A stretch of 64,000 nucleotides of DNA, taken from the NCBI RefSeq assembly GCF_037126465.1, contig NC_088206.1, positions 72,357,687 to 72,421,686 on the forward strand, in the 5' to 3' direction. Made by a program: the position numbers and the translations under genes. Each line of letters starts with the position of its first letter. The first letter of the stretch is position 1. Of the stretch, positions 12,451 through 24,500 are shown in pieces. This DNA comes from Ornithodoros turicata. Lineage: Eukaryota > Arthropoda > Arachnida > Ixodida > Argasidae. Under the pieces are notes generated by a model that did no database searches, was not told where the DNA came from, and saw only the letters and a list, made by a program, of their open reading frames with translations.

Positions 12451-13407
12451 CCCAAAGAACACACGCGGTCCTCAGGACGTCCCCACAGTGTCATCGTGTC
12501 TTCGTCCTTGGAGGTTATCCTCAGGACGTCCTGAGATTAACACTCTCAGACTGTCCGTGAAGAGTCATTCCGGTACGTCCTGTGCCCGTACCTGTGGGTA
12601 GCTAGCGAGACGAGAAATATTACTTTGTTCAGTTTACCTGTTCAGACTTTCTAAACACATTTGTTTTCTTTTTGGGCCGATCCTGGGACCTGATTGACAT
12701 TTTTCTGAAATAAAGGGTGGTCCAGGGTAAAATTCTCTGCATCTAAAAAGGATGACTGTCTATGATAAATGGAGCGCATTACTTGTGGAATGGAGAGAAA
12801 CGCGCGATTCTGTCCCACTTTTGACTTTCAAAGCTCCTACCTGAACGTCTCAAACCAAAAGGAGCAAGAAACACCGACTTTGCATTGATGTGGACCTAAT
12901 ACTTCAAAATACGGAGGATCGCGTTATAAGCAGTAAACAGTGTCTGTTTTGGCTTCGGAAGAGAATTATAGTACCTCTCGGAGTGGGTTTCTCGGACTCC
13001 GTGCCCCTGACAAGATTTTTTTTGTGTCTGTTATATTTCTCTCTGCTTTCTTTTTAAAGCGCTGCACTGGTTGTCGGTTATGAATTGTACTAGAAACAAA
13101 AGCGAGATTGTATTGCGGAAGTTAATCAAGATGGATGGAAAAAGAGAAGTTATCAGGACTGCGTCTGGTTTCGTATAAATTATACGCAGAAAAATGAGGT
13201 ACAGGTGGGTGCAGGTGAAGTCGTCCTCACAAGGTCCTGCGAGTGTTCCAGGTTGACACCCTGAGGATGTGCAGATGACATGACCGGGAGTCCCACTTTA
13301 ACACGGAGGTAACACTGGGAGGACCAGTTGATAACTTCCTGAGGATGTCATCGTCGTCCGGGGTTGACATCCTGGGGACGATCGCAGGACGTTTTTGTGT
13401 TGTTGGG
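12451..13407. mobile_element. Nonautonomous DNA transposon with inverted ends
   Basis: The left end (cccaaagaacacacgcggtc) and the right end read in reverse (cccaacaacacaaaaacgtc) share an imperfect terminal inverted repeat that continues into a common cgtcctg...cgtcccca block. The word cctgaggatgtc and its variants repeat inside. There is no transposase ORF and no clear target duplication. The superfamily is undetermined. Confidence 0.6.
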
Positions 13408-13429
13408 GAGGCGGACGTCCCGTGGGAAA

Positions 13430-13640
13430 GCGCTTGTTATTAATGGACGACTAATTACTTACCTAAAATTAATTGATTAACTCTCTCCGTTAGATGTTTT
13501 CGCGAGAACGCGAGACAGCAGAATTAGAGACGACCATTTATTTGAATCCACTCTCTTTCTCAAGAATCCTGGAACGAGCACGTACTTTGCGATATCAATG
13601 ACCAAAACTCTGGTATACAAATGAGGCGAAACCAGAACTA
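13430..13640. mobile_element. Dispersed MITE family M, copy 1
   Basis: Segments such as attgattaactctc, agcagaattagagacgacca and gcacgtactttgcgatat align with 63790-63920 and partly with 46510-46600. The right part overlaps an inverted repeat whose arms are 13622-13655 and 13763-13797. Noncoding. Confidence 0.6.
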
Positions 13641-13810
13641 CGCACTTCTCGAGCGGAGAAACGACGTCGCGAAAGCGGTCTGTCTATCAGCGTTTATTTC
13701 AATTAGCTCGCTGGCTACAAAACACGTGACCCTCCGATGCGAATGCCCTTTCCCTCTTTTGCGTTCGAGAAGTGCGTAGTTCTGGTTTCGTCTCATTCGC
13801 GATTTATATA

Positions 13811-14190
13811 CAGGGTGCTTCTTTTTAGCTGCAACAAACGTTCGCACCTTTGCGACGATACTTGACGAGAAACGGCTTACAGCCGACTCGTCAAGGGAAG
13901 TATAAGAGCGCGCGGCGGCACCGTTACCGGGACAACGACCGTCACTTCTTGCTCAGTCCTTTCGCTCCGTTCAAAAATTTAACTTGATGAAGGCACGAAC
14001 CTATGCGTGCGTCGCCATCGGAGGGGCTTCCGTCGCTTCGCAGACGGACGCAACGTTCAGACGGACGCATTGAAATAGTGCTGACCAGGCTTTACATGCT
14101 CTTTCCCACATGACGTCGGGTAGCCTGTCTGCAAAAATGGCCCAGCTTCTTTTAAAAGTGTGTAACAGATAAAAAAAGACAAACACCCTG
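13811..14190. mobile_element. TA-flanked MITE with CAGGGTG ends
   Basis: The ends cagggtgcttctttttagc and, on the other strand, cagggtgtttgtcttttttt are inverted repeats abutting TATA on both sides (13807-13810 and 14191-14194), the pattern of Tc1/mariner-type insertion. ORFs inside are short and unrelated to a transposase. Noncoding nonautonomous copy. Confidence 0.72.
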
Positions 14191-14194
14191 TATA

Positions 14195-17100
14195 AGGGTA
14201 AGATATGAATATGTCGGTCCCGTTACTGTTAGGACTGGCTATCCAGTTCACGTAACCTGGGGTAGAATAAATACGAACAGCAAATACCAAAGCCCCGATG
14301 AGAGGAGATACAAACCAAGAACAGGAGGTGTCACAACGAAGAAAGAAGAGACAGGCAAGCCACACGTCTCTATACGCACTATATACGCAATGGAATGGGA
14401 TAGTCACTATACGCAATGGGATTGACAGTGCAAGAAGTAGGTGGTTCAACGCGTACTATGCTTTCAAGTATCTCGCAAGTCCGCATACGGTCTATTTCTG
14501 AGGAGCAATGCGGAAAAGTTCGTACGATTTTTAAAATCGCGCTGTTGCATTGGTCGTTAGACGATGACTTGTTTTTCTGACGTGGACGGTTATCCGGGCG
14601 GGTCAACGACGACTCCGACGATTGTCATTGTACTTGGAAGCAGCCTTAAAGGACATGTTCTTCATCCTCTACTACGGCGCACTTATACCACAATTTTGCG
14701 ACACCACAACCACAACACAATTATACCACAACCTTTGCGACATAGAACAGGCGAGGGCAGGCGGCATCTGTAAGGAACGTTGCGAGGAGACGTGCAGCCA
14801 TGGGGAGGGGTTCTATGTGGACCTTACATGGGTAAGGAGGATTTCACACGCGTTTCCCTTTCCCAAAAGCACTACCAAACGCGCGATTTCGTGGTGGGGG
14901 TTTGACCCCCCTAAAACTCCCATATGGCTGCGCCTCCGTTAAATGAAATTTGTTTGCTACACACAAGTACCCATGCTGCAGGGTCAGTTGTTGTGTTTGC
15001 GACATTAGGGGAGCTCGGGGTCAACTCTGTGAAGGAGTAATGGGAAGGAAACCCTTCTTCATTAATGGTCTTTGCATATCTGTTCCGCGGGTGCACCGAT
15101 CGTTTTCCTTGCGTCGTCTTTTAAAATACTAATGGCATGTCTGGATTCCATCCTCCAGATGGACTCGTTCCCGGATACAGCTCTCGGCTACTCCCTGCGG
15201 GGGAACTTTTTGAAATACATTTGTGATCCTATAGCTTAGGCGCCATATGTTGTATGGCGTGTAATACCCCTGCCACACGGGTACGTGCCGTTCTATACGG
15301 AGATATTTAATGGCATTCGTCCGAATGACATTTTCCGTAATGAGATCGCCACAACTCATTCGCCCATGAAAATACTTACCCTAGCTCCCATTGTCTGAGC
15401 ACAAGAGCAATTTAAACCTTCCATAAAGCCACTCTATATTGCCCGCCGAGCAAATTATTTTATAAATTACAGGAAAACGGGCAATATTTTTGGCAAAATG
15501 CCTGGTGTTGTTAACGATAGCTCTTTTTTTTGCATATTTGCTTTAGGCGTAGACTGCCACCTGACGGACAATATGTCAATAGTTTCCCGAATAGTTTTCG
15601 GACATAGTACAAGCAATCGATTATGAAATAAAGGAAATTTTCTCATTTTGTCGGATATTATGGGTATATTCAATCTCTTTGAATACGTTTTCGCTCTTTA
15701 AGTATCTCCTACGCGGCTAGTGGAAAACCCGCATCGACATCACCCCGTTTGATGTCATTCCAATGTGACGTCTAGCGCGACTATATCGTAAGAAATGTTA
15801 TCAGGACCCGACTGACGAATGTCTGTGTGTTCTGTGCGTTTTGCACGGGTATAACTCGATCGCAGATGCCGAAACCACTTCGGCACCTGCGATCCCCATC
15901 CCCAATATTTCATCAACAGTTCAATTTATTAAGCAACACGCGAGCCATAAATGAATCTATACAACAACTACATGAGCCTCCAACCGACACTTGCAACATG
16001 CATCCACCCCATGTCTTTTTTTTTTTTTTCGAAATTAAATAAACATATGGAGAAGCCGTCGACCTGGCGGCTCAGAAACCGCGTCCCTACAGTCCAACAG
16101 TCTTGTTTGATGATATCGCCACCTCGCGGCACTTTATACCCTGCGTCTATAAACAGCATCCAATGAAAATGTGCTAGCTCAAGATGAATGACCATATACT
16201 CTATTATCTCTGTTATAAAGGGAGATTACAACCACACCCGATTGGCAACGTTATATGCAAGAAGCTTCGATAACAAATGCCTGCTTGGAAGTTATGTGGT
16301 TTGTTTGTATCTTTAATGCACACATCGCTTCCTATACAACCAAGATGATGTTGATAGCATCTATGATGCATACCTGTATACTACCTGTACCTCGTTACGG
16401 TATAAGAGGGTATTTGTTTTGACCATGCAACGTTACATAAAATGGATGAGAGGCTATATTTGGAACATCAGCACAGAGAACTGGAGACGTGGATGAACTC
16501 TCGAGCTCAGGTTGTTCGATATATATATATATATTTGGACGGCAAGGTAATTGTTCCTGGCACCGTTATGTCGAATGTTACATTGTTACTTCTATTCATG
16601 ATATTGACCTCGATTGCGGTTGAATGCATCCTTGGCCATTACGTACACCTGTTTCTGTTGAAGTTGATGAATATGTCGTTTGTAAGAATGAATAAGAGCG
16701 CCGCAACCGATATTCTGTAAAGAGAAGACTTCATTTTATTGATTGTCTGGTCTCACAACTGTGTTGTGAACACTAAGTGCGAACTCCATCTTAGTGCGAT
16801 CTGCTGACACCGTATTTTGTAGATCTGTAGTGTGCTGTATTGTTTTCCCGCTCTATTGATTGAGTGCCCGTGAGAATGTGAGGGATCCCGCTGTGATTTG
16901 TTTTGATTGCTGTGAGGATTTTGATTCAGAGTGTGTAATAGCTACATAGTTTTTGCAATGGAGCAGGTAGCACCCATGGTGGGTTGCTGAAAGCTCCAAG
17001 GATTAATTTATTTTATTAATTTATTAACTAACTAACTAACTAACTAACTTATTACTTCAATCGCGGCGTTAAGTATGAAATGAATATTAAATATGACAAC

Positions 17101-17813
17101 AGAACGGATGTAACAGAAGGTATTATTTTATGATAAAAGAAGGAAGGAATGCTTAAGGCTCGAATGCTCGTGCCACGAAACTGATGATGACCGTCGTGAT
17201 GATGAGGGTGATTATTTATTTTTCTTCTCTCGCGCGTACCTATTAATATCACGAAGCTGAAACTGCGTGGAGGAGAGAGATTTTTTGATGCAGTTCCAAA
17301 TGAGGGTGCTCCTAAGGGTCCCGTGTTCCTAAAGGGTGCAAAAACAGTGGTGTCGCCTGGAAGGTGCAACTCTGTGTTCAAGATTTTCGGGAGTGGCCTC
17401 TCTCCTCCTGAGCCTAAACCTCTGCAGCGGAACACATCTCTTCATTTCGATTATGTTTTGACGGCTCCCAACTTGAGGACTGACTCTTTACGTATCTTCA
17501 GGAGGTGACATATTTATACTGAAGGGGCTGCGGAACTTCGATTTTTGCGGTTCATTTCATCGCAAGTGCACGCGCTGCACTGCTTGTCATGATTTTGAGG
17601 ACAGGTTTTTCTTATTTTTCTTCTTTTTTTTTGATACCTGGAAGATGTTTCAGCATTCGCGGTACCATTTTTTTTCTTCTTTTCAACATGCTTCTTTTGC
17701 TGTAAAGCTTGGACTACAGGTTGACATGGATTCAAATAATCCTCTTTTATATACATACATGTATCGTGTGGCATAACATGAGGTCGCAACAACTTTTAAG
17801 CTTGCCACTGTAG
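14195..17813. other. Intergenic stretch, no gene recognised
   Basis: A (TA)n run lies at 16518-16534 and a (CTAA)n run at about 17024-17050. The plus-strand ORF at 16442-16720 has a hydrophobic C-terminal half but no supported splice sites or known motif. No other gene evidence. Confidence 0.4.
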
Positions 17814-18907
17814 ACTGAAAAACACCCTTATGGGTGTAAGTGGCTTGTCCTCTAACTCGCACCACTTTTTACACCATATGGTCTGGAACACCCTTTTTAG
17901 AGAGTGTATTCTATGTAAAACATCCTTTGTAAGGGTACTTTTCCTTGAAAATGCTTTCTTTTGCGCTTTACTTTTACACCTTTCAAAAGGGTGTAAGCTC
18001 CCGCGGCAGCATGCCGAGCCATGCAGTCCGACGTTTTTGCTTGTATGGCAACAACCACCCTAGAGACGGCACAGTTCCAGCCGTGGTTCCACCGCAGAAC
18101 CCAAACTGGAGCGCAGCGCGTCACTGGCAACCATCATCATCCAACAACACTGTGAGTGAACAAAAAAAAAACAATTCAAATAAAATGAAAGTTGGACATG
18201 CGTAAGGGAAGAGGTGAAGATCGCAACATCGTATCGCCGTCCGTGCTCGTGAAATGAGCGGCGTTACGACTGCCATCCTCAGACGATGCCAGTAATGAGC
18301 CCGGGCACCCTCGGTAGCGTACCAGATTGATTGGCGTACCAATTGAATTGGCGTACCAGATTGATCATATACTGAAATACAGTTCGTTGGAGTACGTTCG
18401 CTAAGCTTAGTGCGGCAAAACTCGTCTGTAACGGTGAGGAAAATGTGTCTTTGCAATTAACACGTACGCCTGTAACGAGTCAAATCAGCGAGCTTCCTGA
18501 CATCCCTCCCTGTCAAATATTGTGTTTTCAACTCAAGCTATCGTCTATAATGTGATTACCTAATGAGCGGAGCTGTGAAGCCAATGTAATTTTTCTCTCA
18601 CGAATGAAAACACCATTTTCAACACCAGTGTAGAAAGGGTGTATATAACGTAAACACCTTTTTCGACACTAGTATTACTTGAAGGGTGTAAACGCATAAA
18701 AACACCCTTTTTGATACAGCACTTCGTGTAATAGGGAGTGTGTTTTCTCATACACCTTTTTAGCACCCTTTTTGCGACCTTTGGTTAACTTTGTGGAATT
18801 AAAAAAGGTGTATTTGCTTAAAAACACTTTTTTTTTTACCCAGAAAGGGTGTTTTTGAATTTACTGTGTACGACAAGCCATTTACACCCATAAGGGTGTT
18901 TTTCAGT
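17814..18907. mobile_element. About 1.1-kb foldback-type DNA element
   Basis: The terminal inverted repeats begin actgaaaaacacccttatgg and continue to ggcttgtc on both ends (17814-17849; 18873-18907). Subterminal zones 17880-18000 and 18600-18870 hold many aaaacaccctt/aagggtgt words in both orientations, typical of foldback elements. The centre (about 18020-18590) has no recognisable transposase. Confidence 0.75.
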
Positions 18908-19916
18908 TTACCCAGCGTTGCACAACTCATTACTTCAAGCCTCGCAGATCACACTTTCGCTTGCGCGCGACTAGTTCTTCCCCGCTGACTGTCTTACTGT
19001 GTAGCTCTGCCTGCTGTTTGCCGCCTGCCACCTGCTGGGACAAATGTAACACATGACAAACACGATGTATGCCATATAACGAAACAAACGATCGTATGGT
19101 CATTTATATAGCCACTGCCTACAGGCTCATTTTTGTGTTTCTCAGTCACCCATTCGCTCCTTAGGAGGGGGGAAATCGAATGACAGCAAAACTTATAACT
19201 GTCATAATAATGCCTTTTTTCCCCGTCCTGCAAGAATATGTACCGCGATAATGAACTTTGTTTACTCTTTTTGGAATTCCCGTTAAACATACGGATAAAA
19301 GAAGGAAATCACGGGCGATGCTTTGTCATGAAGTCATCCGTTGTCACTAATCATGATATTTCCGCATTCGCCAATCATGCGAGGTCATATATCCTAATCC
19401 TACGCACCTCCCACAAAAAGAGTTTATAGCTAACAAACGAAACAAAATTTCCGTCTCTCACTGCACATATGACTTTTCATTGTTATCATATTCATTCCGC
19501 GCCGACTGAATAGTTAACTGGCGTCAGACGACCAAACCAACAAATGGAGAACACCGGTTCGCACGGCGTCATCCCGCGTTTCGTAAACGCCATAGGTGAC
19601 GTCACGCATCTCCACAACCGACACAAACGAAACTCGAGGAGGTGACTCTTCTCTGTCGCCGTATGTTCTAGTATGACCTTATTTTTTCCGCCAGACCGGA
19701 AAGGGTGATGCATTTTCCGTGCTCGACGGGGCTTTATGCTTCCGGAATATGTGTCAGCGTGACTGATGAACGTATTACTTGGTACTTACTTGATCTGCTG
19801 GTATTCTTCCCATTTTTGGAGGCTTGGTCCTTCGGGGTTTGCGCTGGTGTTTTTGGATGGGAGACTGTTCACGTAGTAGCTGCTGATGGCGGCTTACATA
19901 TATTTTTTAATATTTT
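18908..19916. other. Intergenic stretch, no gene recognised
   Basis: Short ORFs only, with no domain, splice or repeat signal that I can support. Confidence 0.4.
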
Positions 19917-20200
19917 AATTCCGTGTTAGCGCCGCGAAGCAACTGTGGCTGTGAGCGCCGTACACACGTGGACATATGGAGAGAGGACAGCAGGAAGGAG
20001 TTAGTTGACAGGGGGGGGTTAGTACGCGTTTTTAACCGTCTTCAGGGAGAGCTGTGCGGCCATTCGTCCGGAGAGACTGCCGGAAAACCCACGGAAAACC
20101 TGGCCATAGTCGGTGGTGCCGGGATTCGAACCCGCCTCACCTGCCAGTCTCGGCGTGGAAGGCAATCGTGCGCTAACCACTACGCCACGCGTCCTGGTAT
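19917..20200 (-). mobile_element. SINE family 1, near full length
   Basis: On the minus strand the head carries an A box (tggcgtagtggttagcgc) and a B box (ggttcgaatcccggc). The body and the end gttgcttcgcggcgctaaca follow. The overlapping plus-strand 153-codon ORF is a by-product of the repeat. Confidence 0.88.
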
Positions 20201-20215
20201 AGGTCTACAGATTGG

Positions 20216-20510
20216 CACTCTTAAAAAAAGGGTGTACTTTAACTCCTTTTTTTTTGCCACATATATCACTCCCTTTTGGAGAGTGCAATTACTCTCAAAA
20301 AGGAGTTTCCTCACTCCCTTTAGGGAGTGGGGCTGCGCTTTAACTCCCTACTGGAGAGTACTATTACTCTCCGGTAGGGAGTAAGGGAGTAATGTTACTC
20401 CCTTGTGGCAGTGAGGTGACTCCTTTTTGAGAGTAATTGCACTCTCCAAAAGGGAGTGATATATGTGGCAAGAAAAAGGAGTTAAAGTACACACTTTTTT
20501 TTAAGAGTGT
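20216..20510. mobile_element. Foldback MITE with long inverted arms
   Basis: Roughly 100-bp arms (cactcttaaaaaaagggtgt ... and its reverse complement) flank a short centre near 20360. Internal words actcccttttggagagtg and ggagtaatgttactccc are themselves palindromic. It abuts the preceding SINE. Noncoding. Confidence 0.85.
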
Positions 20511-20763
20511 GGACAGTGTATGACAAAAAAAAAACAACAAAAAAACAACGGAGCTACCAGCAGTGAAAGTCACACCTTCCTATCTCCGTAAATCAGACGG
20601 TGCCGGGTCGAGTCACGTGCTGCTGGTACCTTTTCATCAACCACGGTTGTTTAATCGAAATATGCAACTGGTCGTTGTGAGGACGGAGTGTGATGTTCGC
20701 CCGTCTGTTTGGCTTCAACTATTACTACAGCGCAGGGGACGTTTCTTACGCTTGGTAGCGTGT

Positions 20764-20905
20764 TTTGGGCTAACACCGCGAAGCACCTGCGGCTATGAGC
20801 GATGTATATATAGACCTACGGAGAGAGGACAGTAGGAACAGAGGGGTTAGTACGCGTCCAGGGCTGACTTCATGGGGAACTGTGGCATCTGCCGGAAACA
20901 GGAGA
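20764..20905 (-). mobile_element. SINE family 1, truncated
   Basis: Only the 3' half remains (gaagcacctgcggctatgag, then gggctgacttcatggggaac on the plus strand). The tRNA-like head is missing. Confidence 0.75.
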
Positions 20906-21194
20906 GCCAAGCTTATCACGAACCACCGTCAAATAAAGGAAACAAAGAAACCAGTTGATATAAGCCTCGACCCGTTGGCTGTTTGCGCTTGGTAGTGAAG
21001 TCATAATATGTGCTTTGGTTTTGCGTATCGTGTTTTTACTTGTATCTTTATTGGATTTCGTTTTAACGGATCACAATGTTGTTCTCTTCTCGATCGGGGA
21101 TTCGTATTTCCCCAGTGTGGGAGCTCTGAAAAAAAAAAAAAAAAAGAAACAAGAAAAAAAAACGAAAAAACAAAGTAAACGATTAAGGCGACTT

Positions 21195-21437
21195 TGAGCT
21201 ATGATGGTGCAAGGGCTCGCCATTGTCGGCCTCACAAAGTGGGCAACGTCACGACTAACGCCCTGGGGTATAATGTGCGTCCTGGGCCGACTTCTAAGGG
21301 AATTGTGCCGACATAAGTGAGGAAAACCGAGGAACAAGAGGCCAAGACAGCCCAGCGGGCACCAGCATTCGAACCCGGGTACCTCCAAGTCTCGACGTGA
21401 CATGGCCAGCGCCCTAACCAGTGAGCCACGCGAGCTG
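21195..21437 (-). mobile_element. SINE family 2, full copy
   Basis: The minus strand shows a head with A box (gtggctcactggttagggc) and B box (ggttcgaatgctgg), then gtcggcccaggacgcac. The distinctive tail agtcgtgacgttgcccact leads on to ccgacaatggcgagc. That tail resembles the 3' end of the LINE remnants at 26215-26300 and 61140-61220. The tail separates it from family 1, which ends gcttcgcggcgctaac. Confidence 0.82.
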
Positions 21438-21906
21438 GTGCGGTGTGGCGTCCCCTTTTATTGTTCCGGTGGAACCCACGGAGGCCGCGGTTCATTGGTT
21501 CAGAGGAGACGTGGATTGGATTTGTAGAACGCTACCAATCCGCAGTGAGCCAACTTCGGTGCGCAATGTATCCATGCGTGTTCTACTTCGACTCAGAATT
21601 GGGTAGGGTATTTTTTTTATGCTGATGACAATGGGTCACAACATGGTTGCCGCCATTGTTTCACGAATAGGAAGAAGATACACGGGAAAATGGCTGACAA
21701 AGGCTTACCTACCTGCATTGGACGCTTTTCTTTTCCTGCGCTATATTTACCAGCGAAGTGGTGCTATATTCATAACATATGCAAGTAACTTTCGGATAAA
21801 AATTTCAGCATGGTGGTGGGTTGTTAGAAACTCGTTTTGCTCGTTCTCTAACCATATGATAGCAGTTCTGGCTTCTGTACGTTGATCTCGCATTTCTGAT
21901 AGTATA

Positions 21907-22377
21907 TTTTAAATTCCATGTTAGCACTGTGACTATCAGCCATTGCCAGAAAGACGTGGACAGATGGAGAGAGGACTGCAGGAAGGAGTGGGGGACAGGG
22001 GGGGGATATGTTTATTGAAAAAAAAAAAAACAAGGAAAGGTTAGTCAGGCAAAGGCCGATTTGCTATTCCTTTCGTAAAGAGGAACGGAAAAGGAAAGGG
22101 GACGAAAAGATAGGAAGAAGACGAAAAAAGGAAAGAAGGCGGCAAGAAAGAAAACGAAAAAAAAACGAAAGAAAGAAAGCGAAAAGGGGACAGGGGGATT
22201 AGTATGCGTCCGGGGCCGACTTCAGGGGGAACTGTGCCAACATTCGTCTGGAAAGTCGGCCAGAAAACCCAGGGAAAACCTCAGACGGCACAACCGGTGA
22301 CGGGTATCGAACCCGCGTCACCTTCCAGTCTAGGCGTGGAAGGCGATCATCTTAACCACTACGCCACCCGAGCTGGT
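21907..22377 (-). mobile_element. SINE family 1 with nested insertion and 9-bp TSD
   Basis: gatagtata occurs at 21898-21906 and 22378-22386 as a direct target duplication. The head at the right end has A box (tggcgtagtggttaag) and B box (gggttcgatacccg). The body is split at 21991-22197 by an A/G-rich retroposon that duplicated ggggacaggggg. The 3' end at the left is diverged. Confidence 0.85.
22003..22185 (+). mobile_element. A/G-rich short retroposon, copy inside a SINE
   Basis: It begins near atatgtttattgaaaa, contains ggttagtcaggcaaaggccg and ttgctattcc, and ends in a long (GAAA)-type purine tail. Its 12-bp target duplication ggggacaggggg is seen at 21991-22002 and 22186-22197. The A-rich 3' tail and target duplication imply retroposition. 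Related copies lie at 32495, 36545, 45205, 45840 and 47150. No pol III boxes are recognised. Confidence 0.75.
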
Positions 22378-22945
22378 GATAGTATAGTATAGGTAGTCCC
22401 ATTCCTTACATTCCAGTCACATTGCATTCCTTACAACAGCCAGAGTACAACAGCCTCTTCATACTGAGACTTAACAACGTAACACTCACGTCGTACGTAC
22501 GCAACAGCCATATGATCTCTCCTAGGTTTCTCTTTATCTGTACAATCCTCCTGTTGTTAATACAAGTTTGCCAAAATCTGCCAATTCGCGTGTGTATATA
22601 CTTTATGTAAATATGTCAACAATATAGTGATACAAACTGGTATAGTCAGGAGTGGTCGAACATGAAAACGCCACACGGGTAATGTCACAAGCAGCATCGA
22701 TAACGCGAACGTAGTCGTCACCATAAAGCCAACCAATCACAGTTAAGCTTCCCATGCACGCACGCACACACACACATCTGCTCGACACAAGGAAATTGCT
22801 GTGGTCGTGGTCACTTTCCGCAATAGCTTCCACAAGCTGTAAGTGCTGCACACGGCGCAGTCACCCGGGAGTGACGTGGTGTGCGGTATGACGCAGCAGG
22901 AGGGCGTCACGCCCGCGTGATGCAACGCGTGGCGTCCTCTGTCGG

Positions 22946-23158
22946 CTAACGTTTGTTCTTTTCCGGAGGCGGTTTATTGTCTTGCGTCACTTCCTGTTTA
23001 GCTTTCTCTTCGGCCATTTTGGCTCTGTGTTCCAGCATGCCGTCGATGATCTTTCGACAGAGGAAGCGGAAGATAATGAACCACGCCTGCGCCACCTCGC
23101 GGTTGAACTTGTCTTGAAGGGCGTCTTCCAGCCCAAATTTAAGAGCGTGCCATAGTTT
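22946..23158 (-). CDS. Globin, coding exon 3 (helices G-H and C-terminal tail)
   Basis: It opens after a strong acceptor (pyrimidines, then TTGCAG|AAA) in phase 0, matching the conserved globin intron G7.0. It encodes residues 130-199: helix G (KLWHALKFGLEDALQ), the GH turn, and helix H with the family hallmark AW (residues 155-156) followed by IIFRFLCRKIIDGM, ending at TAG (22948-22946). After helix H a roughly 29-residue hydrophilic tail rich in Lys, Glu and Gln extends beyond the usual globin end; such tails are seen in globin X and other non-vertebrate globins. Downstream, a CATAAA-like hexamer at 22607-22602 is a weak polyadenylation candidate. The reading frame joins exon 2 exactly. Confidence 0.93.
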   Translation of the reverse strand, partial: KLWHALKFGLEDALQDKFNREVAQAWFIIFRFLCRKIIDGMLEHRAKMAEEKAKQEVTQDNKPPPEKNKR

Positions 23159-23285
23159 CTGCAAGTGAAAGAAACAAAGTGTTAATCAGGATCGTGATCC
23201 TCATCCAGCAACAAGTACATAATGACGATGACATTTCACTCCTGGATGTGGATGTTGGATATGATTGTATAGTTCAAGATATATT

Positions 23286-23657
23286 AATGCGTTAGCATTA
23301 GAAGCCCCATTCTGAAGAAACGCCTGCGTCGTAGTGTCCGTGTATAGCGCGGCATCCGAGGGAGAAGAGCGAATCAGGCAGAGCTACGCAAGCTGATTCG
23401 CTCTTCTCCGTCACGTGGAAGCGCAGAGCGATGGCTGCTGGAGCTTGAGTCGTCGTCAGTTGCGCCTCGTCTCTGGACATGTCTCGTGCGTTCTCCGAGA
23501 GTTTTGCGAGCGACTGAGTTTGCGTATCATGTCGTGTGGCTTATTTCATATGTGTCATGTCTGTATGTGGTGTATGGTGTGGTGTGGTGTGGTGTGGTCT
23601 AGGTATTTCCGTATAAGAAGCAATAGAAGTGAGACGAATGTCTAATGCTAACGCATT
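23286..23657. mobile_element. MITE with 17-bp perfect inverted ends in globin intron 2
   Basis: aatgcgttagcattaga (23286-23302) is exactly inverted at 23641-23657. The interior has a separate perfect 17-bp hairpin, 23361-23377 with 23393-23409 (gagaagagcgaatcag). A (GTGTG)n-like run lies at 23570-23600. No transposase ORF; superfamily not assigned. Confidence 0.82.
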
Positions 23658-24344
23658 GTCATCGAATTGATTACATTAATCGCCCTTATTTATTTTTCAT
23701 CCACGCAATATTCCCCGTTGGTTGCGTTCGTTTATTGGACTCCAGCAACTCGAGAAACGAGATAGGCGACTCTTGGTGGGCGAAAACGGCGGCTCTCGTG
23801 ACGTCATATCCACATGGCACCGACACCCGTTCTATAATTCCAGGATTCAACAGTAGAGGTGCTCGAGAATCGACTCCCAGCGACTCTCCTCTCGATGGAG
23901 CCGATGGCGTACGGGTCGCGCGAGCTGAACAACCGTTGGCATAGATTTTATTTAACTGACGTCACATTTCTAAAGATCTTCGTGAAGGACTTGACTTGGC
24001 GTGGCTTGGTTGCGGCTTGCTTTTCATTTTCCTGCCACGTGAAAGCTTTTCATGTTGTCATGCCGTTATTCGGTTTGGGTACATACGAATATATGTTCTA
24101 TGTGCGAGAACAACTAATATTAACAACCATCGAGCAGAATGAACGTATTCAATTTCCCAAGATATTGTAAATACTACGCAAAGCGCTGCAATCATTTTTT
24201 TTTAGAAACACGAACAGAGTGGGATAACGTCCTACGAACGGTATACAGCCCCTCACATAAAACTTACCGAGCACCATCTTATAACAAGACACCACGGATG
24301 TCTACTATCTTAGCGGAAATCCTATTCTGAACACTCCTTCTATA

Positions 24345-24500
24345 CTACCTACTTCTGAAACAGAGGTGGTGGTGGTGGTGGTGAAAGAGCTTGCCGTTTT
24401 CGACCTCACAGAGGTGGGCTACGTCACGACTAAGCGCCCTGGAGGGAATGTGCGTCCTGGGCCGACTTCTAAGGGAACTATGCCGACATATGTCTGACAG
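24345..24500 (-). mobile_element. SINE family 2 fragment with (GGT)n
   Basis: Plus-strand words gcttgccgttttcgacctc, gtcacgactaagcgccctgg and gggccgacttctaagggaac match the SINE family 2 tail at 21195-21300. A (GGT)n microsatellite at 24364-24383 precedes it. The head is missing. Confidence 0.7.

Noticed and set aside
14057..14449. 130-codon minus-strand ORF as a membrane protein gene
   Set aside because: It overlaps the end of a TA MITE, and there is no splice or domain evidence.
19923..20384. 153-codon plus-strand ORF
   Set aside because: It is antisense to a SINE and runs into a foldback MITE; similar peptides appear at other SINE copies.
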